64,000 bases of DNA, taken from Paenibacillus mucilaginosus 3016. Lineage in GTDB: Bacteria > Bacillota > Bacilli > Paenibacillales > NBRC-103111. Position 1 is the first letter of the stretch; the number at the start of each line of letters is the position of its first letter. Shown here one piece after another: positions 7,704 to 16,945 of this stretch. Below the pieces are notes generated by a model, which worked only from the letters and a program-made list of their open reading frames with translations, ran no database searches and was not told where the DNA came from. The translations under genes were made by a program, and so were the position numbers. Location of the stretch: positions 824,001-888,000 of the forward strand of contig NC_016935.1 of NCBI RefSeq assembly GCF_000250655.1, in the 5' to 3' direction.

Positions 7704-9035
7704 ATGAGAGGTTTCCATATAAACCGCCGGGTCCGGCGGGTGGCGGAAGGAGCGCTGCTGCTCCTGCTGCTCATGGCGGCGGGCTGCGGAGAGCAGGAGG
7801 AGAAGACCGGCCAGGCGTCCGCCAGACCCTACGAGGGCAAAAGCATTACTCTGATCACGGCGAACCACCCGTGGGCCGACGAGATCAAGCCGCTGCTGCC
7901 GGATTTCGAGGCGGAGACGGGGATGAGCGTGCTGATCCAGTCCCACTTCGAGGATCAGCTTACCCAGAAGCTCACCGTTCAGTTCACGTCCGGCGCCGAG
8001 AAGCCGGATGTGTTCATGTACCGGCCGCTGCAGGAGGGCAAGGCCTTCTACCGCAACGGCTGGCTGCAGCCGCTGGATGAATACGCCGCACGGGAAACCG
8101 GATACGGGCTGTCGGATTTCTCCGCCCAGGCGATCCGGTCGGCGACGGTCGACGGCAAGCTTACGGGCATCCCGATCATCACGGAGCAGGGCGTCCTGTA
8201 CTACCGCAAGGACCTGCTGGAGCAGGCGGGGATTCCCGTGCCGCGGACCATCGGTGAGCTGACGGAGGCGGCACGGAAGCTGCATGACCCCCAGCGCGGG
8301 GTGTACGGCTTCGTTGCCAGGGGCCAGCGGTCGCCGCTGGTCACGCAGGTCTCCTCCTTCCTGTACTCGGAGGGAGGAGACTTCACGGTGAACGGCCGCG
8401 CCGCGATCAACTCGCCCCAGGCGCTCAAGGCCTTCACCGCGTACGGGACGCTCCTGCGGGAGTACGGGCCGCCGGAGGCCATTCACATGTCGTGGCCGCA
8501 GGCGGGACGCCTGTTTGCCGCAGGGCATGCGGCCTTCTACACGGACGCGAACTCGCTCTACCGCAGCGTGACCGACCCGGCCCATTCGAAGATCGCGGAC
8601 CGCGTGGGCTTCGCTCCATTTCCGGCGGGGGATGCCGGTTCCCGGACTTACAACATCACGTCCTGGGGCCTGGCCATCAACCCCAAATCGCCGGACCGGG
8701 ACGCCGCCTGGGCCTTCATTGCGTGGGCGACCTCGCAGGAGACGGTCCTGCACACGCAGAGCAAGGGCCATCCCGGCGCGCGGCGTTCCGTTTGGAACCT
8801 GCCGGAGGGAACCGCTGGCTTCCCTCCCGAGCTGGTGGAGGCGGTCAGGGAAAGCAGCCGGGAAGGCGTCGATCATGACCGGCCCACCACCGTCGATGTG
8901 GCGGGGGCTCGGGAGGCGGTCGGGGAGATCGTCCAGCGGGTGATCAGCGGAGAGACGGACATCCGGGAGACGGCGGATAGGGCGAACGCGGCCCTTCAGG
9001 CGATCCTGGATAAGGAAGCGGAGGGGAGGCCATGA
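7704..9035 (+). CDS. extracellular solute-binding lipoprotein (family 1, sugar-type)
   Basis: A 443-residue lipoprotein. Basic N-terminus, hydrophobic run LLLLLLMAAGC, lipobox Cys28. The mature part has the solute-binding family 1 pattern: ITLITANHPWADEIKPLLPDFE, then DVFMYRPLQEG, ITEQGVLYYRKDLLEQAGIPVPRT and YNITSWGLAINPKSP. GGAGG lies 9 bases before ATG 7704. Family members deliver oligosaccharides to ABC importers, but no permeases are adjacent. Its stop overlaps the start of a YesM-type kinase by 4 bases. I infer it is either the sensor subunit of that kinase or an orphan importer subunit. The ligand could relate to the gluconate genes downstream, but this is unproven. Confidence 0.88.
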   Translation: MRGFHINRRVRRVAEGALLLLLLMAAGCGEQEEKTGQASARPYEGKSITLITANHPWADEIKPLLPDFEAETGMSVLIQSHFEDQLTQKLTVQFTSGAEKPDVFMYRPLQEGKAFYRNGWLQPLDEYAARETGYGLSDFSAQAIRSATVDGKLTGIPIITEQGVLYYRKDLLEQAGIPVPRTIGELTEAARKLHDPQRGVYGFVARGQRSPLVTQVSSFLYSEGGDFTVNGRAAINSPQALKAFTAYGTLLREYGPPEAIHMSWPQAGRLFAAGHAAFYTDANSLYRSVTDPAHSKIADRVGFAPFPAGDAGSRTYNITSWGLAINPKSPDRDAAWAFIAWATSQETVLHTQSKGHPGARRSVWNLPEGTAGFPPELVEAVRESSREGVDHDRPTTVDVAGAREAVGEIVQRVISGETDIRETADRANAALQAILDKEAEGRP

Positions 9036-10831
9036 AGAGGCAGTCCCGGAGAATGACGCTCTTTGGCCGGATGCTGCTGACCCTGGTGCTCCTCCTGGTT
9101 CCGGTGCTGCTCCTGTACGCTTACTCCAACCGGATTGCCGGCGGCGTCGTGGAGGAGCAGCTGCGCTCCTCCAACCTGAATCAGCTCATCTTCTTCGCAT
9201 ACCAGCTTGACGGGCACATCGAGAACCTTTCCATGCTGCCGGTCGTGCTGGGGAACGACCCGCATATCCGGGAGTTCATCCAGGGCGGGGCGGCGGGAAC
9301 GGACGGCAGCCGGCTCAAGGCACAGTCCCGCATCACGGAGAAGCTGGGGCTGCAGAGCGTATCGAGCGCCTGGTCCAATGATGTCACCTTCGTGATCCCT
9401 TCCGGCCGGAGGGTGTTCTCCTCGAACATCTTCATCAACGGGAGCGGGGACTGGCCCTGGAATGAAGCCGTGCACACCGTCTGGACCTACGGGGAAGACG
9501 AATCCCGCGGGCGCCGGGTGCCGACGTTCTACCGCGAGATCGGGGAGCCGGCCGCGGCACGGACGGCGGCGGAGGCCGATGCGCTCTTCCAGGTGCGCTT
9601 CCCGGTACAGAATATCAGCGACCTGCTCGATGTCTACAAGAAGGAGCAGAGCAACGATCCGTTCCTCTACCACCCGGACTATCCGCTCATCCTGAGCAGC
9701 ACGCCTTCCCGGGCGGTCACGGAATCGATTATCCGCGAGGTGATGGGGGGCGTACTGCCGGACGCGGGCCAGCAGACTGTAGAGGTCGGCGGGGAAGCCT
9801 ACCTCGTCAGCTACGTGAAGTCGCGGCAGCTCGGCTGGCATCTCGTGGACTACGTGCCGCTGCAGCAGATTCTCGCACCGATCGCGTCCACGCGCAGCTG
9901 GTTCTACGGCTCCGCGGCCGTCCTGCTGGCCGCCGGCGCAGCCGCCTCTTTCCTGCTGTACCGCAATGTACAGCTGCCGATCTTCAATCTGACCCGCGGC
10001 ATCCGGCGGATGAAGCAGGGGGATCTGTCCTCCCGCATCGAGTACCGCGCGCACAATGAGTTCGACGATCTCATCGTGCATTTCAACGAGATGTCGGAGC
10101 AGATGCAGCGGCTGATCGAGGATGTCTACACGGAGAAGCTCCGGTCGCGGGAAGCGACGCTGAAGCAGCTGCAGTCGCAGATCAATCCGCATTTTCTGTA
10201 CAACTCGCTCTTCTTTATCATCAATTCCGCCATGCTCGAAGACAAGGACAGTGTGACGGCGATGGCTCATCACCTGGCGGAGTACTACCGGTACACCACC
10301 CGGGTGGAGCATCAGCAGGTGACGCTCAAGGACGAGCTGGAGCTCGTGGGCCATTATCTCGGCATCCACCATCTGCGGATGCAGCGGCTCGACTACGCGG
10401 TCGACGTGCCGGAAGCGATGATGAAGGAAGAGGTGCCGCGCCTGCTCCTGCAGCCGCTGGTGGAGAACGCGATCGTCCACGGCATCGAGCCCCGGGCGGG
10501 CGGCGGCTTCATCCGCATTACCGGTGAGCAGGACGCGGAGTTCAACCGCATCGTCGTCGAGGACAACGGGGGCGGCCTGACGGACGCGGAGCTTCGCAGA
10601 CTCCAGGCTGGTCTTCGGGAGGAAGCCGCGGACGACTCCAGCCTCGGCTGCGGGACCTGGAACGTGCACCGGCGGCTGCAGATCGGCTTCGGGGAGGGCT
10701 CGGGCATTACCTTCGCCCATGCCCCGGGAGGCGGCCTACGGGCCACCCTGGTCTGGAGCCGGACGAACATGCGCCGCGGGGAGCGGCAGGAAGGAGGAGA
10801 CGGGGATGGCACAGCTGCTGATCGTAGATGA
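9032..10831 (+). CDS. sensor histidine kinase, YesM family
   Basis: A 599-residue membrane kinase. First membrane helix at about residues 11-32, an extracytoplasmic domain of about 250 residues, second helix around 290-310 (SAAVLLAAGAAASFLL), then HAMP. The His_kinase motif SQINPHFLYNSLFF has its phospho-accepting His near residue 386. The HATPase domain has the N box LLLQPLVENAIVHGIEPR and the G box VVEDNGGGL. The start overlaps the stop of the binding-protein gene (ATGA). The 3' end overlaps the response regulator gene by 26 bases, so the three are tightly coupled. It should phosphorylate the AraC-type regulator that follows. Confidence 0.92.
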   Translation: MKRQSRRMTLFGRMLLTLVLLLVPVLLLYAYSNRIAGGVVEEQLRSSNLNQLIFFAYQLDGHIENLSMLPVVLGNDPHIREFIQGGAAGTDGSRLKAQSRITEKLGLQSVSSAWSNDVTFVIPSGRRVFSSNIFINGSGDWPWNEAVHTVWTYGEDESRGRRVPTFYREIGEPAAARTAAEADALFQVRFPVQNISDLLDVYKKEQSNDPFLYHPDYPLILSSTPSRAVTESIIREVMGGVLPDAGQQTVEVGGEAYLVSYVKSRQLGWHLVDYVPLQQILAPIASTRSWFYGSAAVLLAAGAAASFLLYRNVQLPIFNLTRGIRRMKQGDLSSRIEYRAHNEFDDLIVHFNEMSEQMQRLIEDVYTEKLRSREATLKQLQSQINPHFLYNSLFFIINSAMLEDKDSVTAMAHHLAEYYRYTTRVEHQQVTLKDELELVGHYLGIHHLRMQRLDYAVDVPEAMMKEEVPRLLLQPLVENAIVHGIEPRAGGGFIRITGEQDAEFNRIVVEDNGGGLTDAELRRLQAGLREEAADDSSLGCGTWNVHRRLQIGFGEGSGITFAHAPGGGLRATLVWSRTNMRRGERQEGGDGDGTAADRR

Positions 10832-12434
10832 CGAGGCGCATGTCGTCGATCGCTTCGCGGCGACGATCGACTGGGCGGGCCACGGCGTGGAGCAGGTGTA
10901 CAAAGCCTACTCCGGACCGGAAGCGCTCGAGCTGCTCGAGCAGTTCTCCATCGAAATCGTCATTACGGACATCAAGATGCCCGGCATGACGGGACTGGAG
11001 CTGATCGCAGAGATCCGAAGCCGTTGGCCGCGGACCAAATGCGTGCTGCTGTCGGGCTATTCCGACTTCAATTACGCGAAGGAGGCCATCCTTTACCAGA
11101 CGGAGGACTATCTGCTGAAGCCCGTGAAGGAAGAGGATCTCCTGGCTACGGTGAAGCGGGCGCTGGACAAGCTGCGCAGCGAGTGGGAGGAAGTCATCTC
11201 CCTGCAGCGCCTGAACTATACGCTGAAGGAGAACCTCCCGCTGCTGCGCGCGAATCTGCTTCATGAGCTCCTGCAGGGGAGAAGGTGGTCCGAATCCGTC
11301 CTCCTCGGCAAAATGAAAACGCTCGGGCTGCCGGAGTTCGAGGGCAGCACGTTCGACCTGATGATGATCCGGCTCGAAGAGCCGTTCACGGAGCGGGACC
11401 CCCAGGACCGCTACTGGATTGAGTATGCGATCGGCAACATGGCCGAGGAGCTGTTCGGCGGCCGTTACGCGATCTGGCATACGAAGGATGCCCACGATTA
11501 CCTTGTGTTCGTCATGGCGCCGAAGCAGGGGGACGGGGGACGCGCCGAAGGGGCAGAGGAGCCCCTCTGGTTCGAGAGGACGGCGGCCTCCCTGCAGTCG
11601 GCGGTCAGCACGTACCTGAGAGGGAGGATCTCCATCCTGGTCGGCTCCCGCGGAAGCTTCCCCCTGGAGGTGCCGGATCTCTATAACCGCTCGATCGCGG
11701 CCTTCCGTCGAAGGATCGGCAGCGAAAGGGAGCTGTTCACCCGGCTGGAGGATGATCCGCCGCCGAAGGAGGTCCGCTCGCTGCAGAGTCTCTACGAGCC
11801 GCCGACACTGGTCCATCTGCTCGAAGCCGCGCGGTGGGACGAGATCGAAGAGAAGCTTCAGGCCATCTTCGGCGCGATGGATTCGGAAGGCTCCGCCGCG
11901 CAGGAGCACGTGCTCGAGGTGTACTTCACGATCGCTTCGGCTTACGCGTATATCGCGCACAAGAACGGGCGGGCCCTGTCCGCGCTGATCGGGGATGACT
12001 TCGACCGCATGGCGGAAGGCGAGCCGTTCCGCTCCGCAGGCGCTCTGAAGGAGTGGACGCTGCGGGCGCTCGGGCGCATCCGCGGGGACATGGAGCAGGA
12101 GGCCAAGGATACGCGGACCTCCCTGATCCGCTGGATCCAGGGCTTCGTGGAAGAGCACATGGACCGCGATGTGTCCCTGCAGACGATCGCCGATCACGTG
12201 AACCGGCATCCGGTCTACGTTTCGAAGATCTACAAGCTGGAGACCGGGGAGAACCTGAGCGACTATGTGAACCGGGTCCGGATGGAGAAGGCGGAATATC
12301 TGCTGAAGAACACGCCGGACAAAATCTATGAAATCGCGGAGCGGGTAGGCTATCTCCGTCCGCATTCTTTCAATCATGCGTTCAAGAAGGCGTTCGGGAT
12401 GACGCCCCAGGAATACCGCGAACGGCATACTTGA
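10806..12434 (+). CDS. response regulator with AraC-type DNA-binding domain, YesN family
   Basis: A 542-residue two-component regulator. The receiver domain (1 to about 120) has acidic pair D8/D9, phospho-acceptor D55 in TDIKMPG, and the switch Lys in YLLKPVKEED. A long middle region is followed by a C-terminal AraC helix-turn-helix pair (about 440-540: ISLQTIADHV-like first helix, then KIYEIAERVGYLRPHSFNHAFKKAFGMTPQEYR). The start ATG 10806 has GGAGG upstream and lies inside the end of the kinase gene. The gluconate operon starts 83 bp downstream on the same strand and is the obvious candidate target. That is inference from position. Confidence 0.92.
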   Translation: MAQLLIVDDEAHVVDRFAATIDWAGHGVEQVYKAYSGPEALELLEQFSIEIVITDIKMPGMTGLELIAEIRSRWPRTKCVLLSGYSDFNYAKEAILYQTEDYLLKPVKEEDLLATVKRALDKLRSEWEEVISLQRLNYTLKENLPLLRANLLHELLQGRRWSESVLLGKMKTLGLPEFEGSTFDLMMIRLEEPFTERDPQDRYWIEYAIGNMAEELFGGRYAIWHTKDAHDYLVFVMAPKQGDGGRAEGAEEPLWFERTAASLQSAVSTYLRGRISILVGSRGSFPLEVPDLYNRSIAAFRRRIGSERELFTRLEDDPPPKEVRSLQSLYEPPTLVHLLEAARWDEIEEKLQAIFGAMDSEGSAAQEHVLEVYFTIASAYAYIAHKNGRALSALIGDDFDRMAEGEPFRSAGALKEWTLRALGRIRGDMEQEAKDTRTSLIRWIQGFVEEHMDRDVSLQTIADHVNRHPVYVSKIYKLETGENLSDYVNRVRMEKAEYLLKNTPDKIYEIAERVGYLRPHSFNHAFKKAFGMTPQEYRERHT

Positions 12435-12517
12435 ACGGGACTGCGGGCGCAAGGCAGCACACACAAGCTCATGACATCTTTGTTCCATACAACATTTCGT
12501 AATCAGGAGGTATTCCC

Positions 12518-13864
12518 ATGCTGTTAGTTATTGTACTGGCCGGAATCGCAGCTCTGCTGCTGCTGATCACCGTAGTGAAGCTGAATCCGTTCGTCTCCCT
12601 GATCCTCACCGCCATCGGTGTGGGACTGGCTGCCGGCATGCCGCTGTTTGCGGTGGACAAGACGCCGGGCATCATCGATTCGATCAAGACCGGGATGGGC
12701 AACACGCTGGGCTTCCTGGCGATCGTGCTCGCGCTTGGAACGATGCTCGGCAAGATGATGGCCGAATCCGGCGGCGCCGAGCGCATCGCCAAGACCCTCA
12801 TCGGCCTCTTCGGCGAGCGCAACGTCCACTGGGCGATGATGTTCGTCGCGTTCATCGTCGGGATTCCCGTCTTTTTCCAGGTGGGCTTCGTTCTGCTGAT
12901 TCCGCTGGTCTTCACCATTGCCAGACAAACTGGCGTATCGCTGGTGAAGATCGGCGTGCCGCTGGTAGCCGGACTGTCCGTGGTGCACGGCCTCGTTCCG
13001 CCGCATCCGGCGGCGATGGCTGCGGTGGATATCTTCAAGGCCGATGTCGGCCGCACGATTCTGTACTCCCTGATCGTCGGGCTTCCGACGGCGATTGTCG
13101 CAGGTCCCCTCTACGGTAACTGGATCGGGAACCGCATCCATAAAGAAGTGCCCAAGGAGATGGGCGAGCAGCTGACCGAGAATGTCGAGGCCAAAGCGCT
13201 TCCGGGCTTCTGGAACACCGTCTTCACGATTCTGGTTCCCGTCTTCCTGATGCTGATCGCAACGCTTGCGGATCTGTTCCTCACGAAGGGCACCCCCTTG
13301 TTCCAGGCCTCCAAGTTTGTCGGAGATCCGGTCGTCGCCCTGCTCATTGCCACCGTGTACTCCTTCTTCAGCCTCGGGTACGCCAGAGGCGTGAGCCGCG
13401 AGAAGGTGCTGAAGTTCACGAACGACTGTCTTGCTCCGACGGCTACGATCCTGCTCGTGATCGGGGCGGGCGGCGCCTTCAACCGGGTGCTGCTCGACTC
13501 GGGCATCGGGAACTACATTGCCGAGCTGGCCAAGGCTTCCGCTATCTCGCCGATTCTGCTCGGCTGGGGGATTGCGGCCATGATCCGCGTGGCTACCGGC
13601 TCCGCGACCGTGTCGATGATGACGGCGGCGGGGATCGTCGCACCGATCGCCGCTTCGCTGCCGGGCGTCAGCCCCGAGCTGCTCGTCCTGGCGACCGGTG
13701 CCGGCTCGCTGATCCTCTCGCACGTGAATGATTCGGGTTTCTGGCTCATCAAGGAATATTTCGGGATGACCGTGAAGGAGACGCTGCTGACATGGACGGC
13801 GCTCGAGACGATCATTTCGGTGGTCGCCCTGACCCTCATCATGGTATTGAACATGTTCGTATAG
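12518..13864 (+). CDS. gntP: gluconate:H+ symporter, GntP family
   Basis: A 448-residue integral membrane protein with about 12-14 hydrophobic segments. It carries GntP-family sequences: FVSLILTAIGVGLAAGMPL, LGTMLGKMMAESGGAERIA, FVAFIVGIPVFFQVGFVLLI, VHGLVPPHPAAMAAV, and the C-terminal ATGSATVSMMTAAGIVAP and SHVNDSGFWLIKEYFGM. AGGAGG precedes ATG 12518 at ideal spacing. It imports gluconate or a related aldonate. The next two genes, for a 6-phosphogluconate dehydrogenase and a gluconokinase, confirm the substrate class. The three genes form one operon ending at 16459. Confidence 0.93.
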   Translation: MLLVIVLAGIAALLLLITVVKLNPFVSLILTAIGVGLAAGMPLFAVDKTPGIIDSIKTGMGNTLGFLAIVLALGTMLGKMMAESGGAERIAKTLIGLFGERNVHWAMMFVAFIVGIPVFFQVGFVLLIPLVFTIARQTGVSLVKIGVPLVAGLSVVHGLVPPHPAAMAAVDIFKADVGRTILYSLIVGLPTAIVAGPLYGNWIGNRIHKEVPKEMGEQLTENVEAKALPGFWNTVFTILVPVFLMLIATLADLFLTKGTPLFQASKFVGDPVVALLIATVYSFFSLGYARGVSREKVLKFTNDCLAPTATILLVIGAGGAFNRVLLDSGIGNYIAELAKASAISPILLGWGIAAMIRVATGSATVSMMTAAGIVAPIAASLPGVSPELLVLATGAGSLILSHVNDSGFWLIKEYFGMTVKETLLTWTALETIISVVALTLIMVLNMFV

Positions 13865-13919
13865 TGCAAGATTGGGTATATATAAAGAACCGGAGTGTTC
13901 GGAAGGAGAAGGAAACGAA

Positions 13920-14822
13920 ATGAAACTGGGATTAGTGGGACTTGGCAAAATGGGCCTGAACCTTGCTTATAATCTGCTGGATCACGGTCATGAGGTAGCC
14001 GCCTTCGATGTGAATACAGGCGCCGTGATGCAGGCCTCACAGGCAGGAGCGCAGGGCGCCGCTTCCTTGAAGGAACTCGTGGAGGCGCTGGAAGCGCCCC
14101 GGATCGTCTGGCTGATGGTGCCGGCGGGCGAGCTGACGGAGAAGGTGACCCGGGAGCTGGCTCCCCTGCTCTCCTCCGGAGATATCATCCTGGACGGGGG
14201 CAACTCGCACTACAAAGACTCGATCCGCCGGGCCGGAGAGCTTCGGGAACGGGGCATTTTCTTCCTTGATGTCGGCACGAGCGGAGGCACGGAAGGGGCG
14301 CGGCACGGGATCTGCGCCATGGTCGGCGGAGACAAGGAAGCGTTCGGCCGCGTCGAGCCGCTCTTCCGTGATCTCAGCGTCGAGAACGGCTGGCTGTATG
14401 CGGGAGAGAGCGGCAGCGGGCACTTCCTGAAGATGATCCACAACGGGATCGAATACGGCATGATGCAGTCGATCGCCGAAGGCTTCGAGCTGCTGGACAA
14501 GAGTCCGTTCGGCTTCGACTTCGAGAAGGTGGCCCGGGTGTGGAACCACGGCTCGGTCATCCGTTCGTGGCTCATGGAGCTGACGGAGCGGGCCTTCTCG
14601 AAGGATTCGGATCTCAGCGGACTGAAGGGCGTCGCCCATTCCTCCGGGGAGGGACGCTGGACGGTCGAGACGGCGCTTGATTACGGAGCCGCCGCGCCGG
14701 TCATTACGCTGTCCCTCATGATGCGCTACCGCTCGCAGGAGGAGGATACCTTCTCGGGGAAGGTCGTCGCTGCGCTGCGTAATGAGTTCGGAGGCCACGC
14801 GGTGGTGCGGTCGGAAGAGTAG
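13920..14822 (+). CDS. gnd: 6-phosphogluconate dehydrogenase, short (Gnd/YqeC) type
   Basis: A 300-residue enzyme, the length of the short decarboxylating form. It oxidises 6-phosphogluconate to ribulose 5-phosphate and CO2. The N-terminal Rossmann motif is GLVGLGKMGLNL. LDGGNSHYKDS, FLDVGTSGGTEGARHGICAMVGG, and the catalytic Lys region GHFLKMIHNGIEYGMMQSIAEGFELL follow. I start at ATG 13920 because AAGGAGAAGGAAA lies just upstream; the open frame extends back to 13872 without that signal. It sits between permease and kinase, so imported gluconate is phosphorylated and then oxidised to enter the pentose phosphate pathway. NAD versus NADP use cannot be told. Confidence 0.9.
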   Translation: MKLGLVGLGKMGLNLAYNLLDHGHEVAAFDVNTGAVMQASQAGAQGAASLKELVEALEAPRIVWLMVPAGELTEKVTRELAPLLSSGDIILDGGNSHYKDSIRRAGELRERGIFFLDVGTSGGTEGARHGICAMVGGDKEAFGRVEPLFRDLSVENGWLYAGESGSGHFLKMIHNGIEYGMMQSIAEGFELLDKSPFGFDFEKVARVWNHGSVIRSWLMELTERAFSKDSDLSGLKGVAHSSGEGRWTVETALDYGAAAPVITLSLMMRYRSQEEDTFSGKVVAALRNEFGGHAVVRSEE

Positions 14823-14843
14823 CGGTCAAGGAGGAGAAGCCTT

Positions 14844-16382
14844 ATGAGCAAGAAGTATGTCATCGGCGTCGATATCGGGACGACGAGCACGAAGTCCGTT
14901 CTCTTCACTACGAAGGGAGCCCTGGTAGCGAGCCATAATATCGAATATCCGCTTCATTCCCCGAAGCCGGAAATCGCGGAGCAGGACCCGGACGAGATCT
15001 TCCGGGCCGTCACTTCGACGATCAAATATACCCTGCAGAAGAGCGGGATTGTGCCTGCCGATCTGCTCTGCATCTCGTTCAGCTCCGCCATGCACAGCGT
15101 CATCGCCGTGGATGAGGCCGGGCAGCCGCTGACCCGCTGCATCACCTGGGCGGACAACCGGAGCGCCGCCTGGACGGAGCGGATCCGCAGCGAGATGAAC
15201 GGCCACGAGATCTACCTGCGGACCGGCACGCCGCTGCATCCGATGTCTCCGCTGTCGAAGCTGACCTGGCTGAGGCACGAGGATCCGGATCTCTTCGCGA
15301 AGACGTACAAGTTCGTCTCGATCAAGGAGTATGTCTTCTTCCGGCTGTTCGGACGCTATGTGATCGACCACTCCATCGCCTCGGCGACCGGCCTCTTCAA
15401 CCTGGAGGCGCTGGACTGGGACGCCGAGGCGCTGGCCGTGGCCGGCGTTACACCGGAGCGGCTGTCCGAGCCGGTGCCGACCACGCACGCGCTCTCCGGC
15501 CTTCCGGTGGAATGGGCTGCCGAGATGGGCGTGCCTGTGGACCTGCCGTTCGTGGTGGGGGCCAGCGACGGCGTGCTGTCGAACCTCGGCGTCGACGCGA
15601 TCGCCCCGGGAACGGTGGCCGTCACGATCGGCACGAGCGGCGCGATCCGCAGCGTAACGGACCGGCCGGTGACCGATCCCAAGGGGCGGATCTTCTGCTA
15701 CGCCCTGACGGAGAAGCACTGGGTGATCGGCGGCCCGGTCAACAACGGCGGCATGATCTTCCGCTGGGTGCGGGACCAGCTTTGCGTCTCCGAGATGGAG
15801 ACCGCTTCGCTGCTCGGCAGGGACCCTTACGAGGTGCTCACCGAGATTGCCGCCCGGGTGAAGCCGGGGGCGGACGGGCTGCTCTTCCACCCGTATCTTG
15901 CGGGTGAACGGGCGCCCCTGTGGGATGCCAACGCCCGGGGCTCCTTCTTTGGGCTCGGGCTGCACCACAAGAAGCAGCACATGATCCGCGCCGTGCTTGA
16001 AGGGGTCATCTATAACCTGTACACGGTGTTCATGGCCCTGCAGGAGCTCATCGGCCAGCCGAGCCGCATCCAGGCGACGGGCGGCTTCGCCCGCTCGGAG
16101 CTGTGGCGCCAGATGATGGCCGACATCTTCGACAGGGACGTGCACGTGCCCGTCAGCGTCGAGAGCTCATGCCTCGGCGCGGCGGTCCTCGGCATGTACG
16201 CCCTCGGCGAGATCGACTCGCTCGAAGCGGTATCGGAGATGGTCGGCGGCTCGCACCATCATACGCCGAACCCGGCCCATGTGCCGGCCTACCAGGAGCT
16301 GAGCCGCATCTACGTGCGCCTCTCCCGCCTGCTCAAGGAAGAGTACGGGCACATCGCCGCCTTCCAGAAGAAGTGGATGTAG
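14844..16382 (+). CDS. gntK: gluconokinase, FGGY family
   Basis: A 512-residue sugar kinase. N-terminal phosphate-binding motif GVDIGTTSTKSVLF; substrate region CITWADNRSAAW and HPMSPLSKLTWLR; FGGY domain with VTIGTSGAIRSV and the C-terminal YLAGERAPLWDANARGSF and IQATGGFARSELWRQMMADI. It phosphorylates gluconate with ATP to 6-phosphogluconate. AAGGAGG precedes ATG 14844. It closes the operon, 21 bp after the dehydrogenase, and a strong terminator follows. Confidence 0.93.
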   Translation: MSKKYVIGVDIGTTSTKSVLFTTKGALVASHNIEYPLHSPKPEIAEQDPDEIFRAVTSTIKYTLQKSGIVPADLLCISFSSAMHSVIAVDEAGQPLTRCITWADNRSAAWTERIRSEMNGHEIYLRTGTPLHPMSPLSKLTWLRHEDPDLFAKTYKFVSIKEYVFFRLFGRYVIDHSIASATGLFNLEALDWDAEALAVAGVTPERLSEPVPTTHALSGLPVEWAAEMGVPVDLPFVVGASDGVLSNLGVDAIAPGTVAVTIGTSGAIRSVTDRPVTDPKGRIFCYALTEKHWVIGGPVNNGGMIFRWVRDQLCVSEMETASLLGRDPYEVLTEIAARVKPGADGLLFHPYLAGERAPLWDANARGSFFGLGLHHKKQHMIRAVLEGVIYNLYTVFMALQELIGQPSRIQATGGFARSELWRQMMADIFDRDVHVPVSVESSCLGAAVLGMYALGEIDSLEAVSEMVGGSHHHTPNPAHVPAYQELSRIYVRLSRLLKEEYGHIAAFQKKWM

Positions 16383-16405
16383 CTCATACAGCCCGAAACA
16401 CAGCC

Positions 16406-16459
16406 AAAAGGCTATCCACCGGATCCCTCAATGGGGCGTCCGGCACGGATAGCCTTTTT
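16406..16459 (+). terminator. intrinsic terminator of the gluconate operon
   Basis: Outer stem AAAAGGCTATCC (16406-16417) with GGATAGCCTTTT (16448-16459), enclosing a second CCGGAT/GTCCGG pairing. A T-run forms the 3' end. Confidence 0.9.
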
Positions 16460-16630
16460 GAAATTTCAGAAAGTATGACACGCATCAGCTCGTACCCGTC
16501 ATCTGATGCCGCCGCTCCGTTTCACCGTAGTTGTGCGTCAGTATATCATTTTCCACATCATCCGGTGATGGCAGTCGACCGCTATGATTTTTTGGCAATC
16601 CATCTGCAGCCTCCCTGCCCTGCCGCAAGC

Positions 16631-16660
16631 CGTATGAGCAGGTAATACAAGGGTATAATA
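16631..16660 (+). promoter_or_regulatory. possible forespore-type promoter for the spore-coat cluster
   Basis: CGTATGA (16631-16637) and GTATAATA (16653-16660), about 15 bp apart, resemble the sigma-G/sigma-F consensus more than sigma-A, because no TTGACA-like -35 is present. It lies 34 bp upstream of the first coat gene. Confidence 0.35.
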
Positions 16661-16693
16661 CCAATGCTGCATGCCATGGAGGTGAACATAGAT

Positions 16694-16918
16694 ATGATCC
16701 AGAACCGTTTGGCGCCGCACGAATCGCTGGAGGTTCATGAGCTGCTGAATTTCAAGACGCTCTGCCTGGCCAAGTCCAAGATGATGCAGGGACTCGTCTT
16801 CGATCAGGAGCTGAGGGCTCTTATGCAAAAGGATGTGGAGCAGTCCATTCAGGCCATCAAGGCACTGCAGAGCCTGTATACCAAAGCTCCATTCGCCTCG
16901 GATGCTCCGGTTCACTAA
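16694..16918 (+). CDS. CotF-like spore coat protein, N-terminal type (YraG-like)
   Basis: A 74-residue helical protein beginning MIQNRLAPHESLEVHELLNF, followed by KTLCLAKSKMM and QKDVEQSIQAIKALQ. I start at ATG 16694 because GGAGGTGA ends 8 bases upstream; ten more residues are open but unlikely. It matches the short half-CotF proteins that occur in pairs with longer ones in Bacillales. From memory, B. subtilis has yraG-yraF-adhB-yraE-yraD in this same order, and this gene takes the yraG position. A role in spore coat assembly is inferred from the family. Confidence 0.8.
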   Translation: MIQNRLAPHESLEVHELLNFKTLCLAKSKMMQGLVFDQELRALMQKDVEQSIQAIKALQSLYTKAPFASDAPVH

Positions 16919-16945
16919 CATACGACAGCAGGAGGTGTAAAGCTC

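Noticed and set aside
12434-12517. cre site for catabolite repression of the gluconate operon
   Set aside because: No sequence fits the cre consensus acceptably between the regulator and permease genes.
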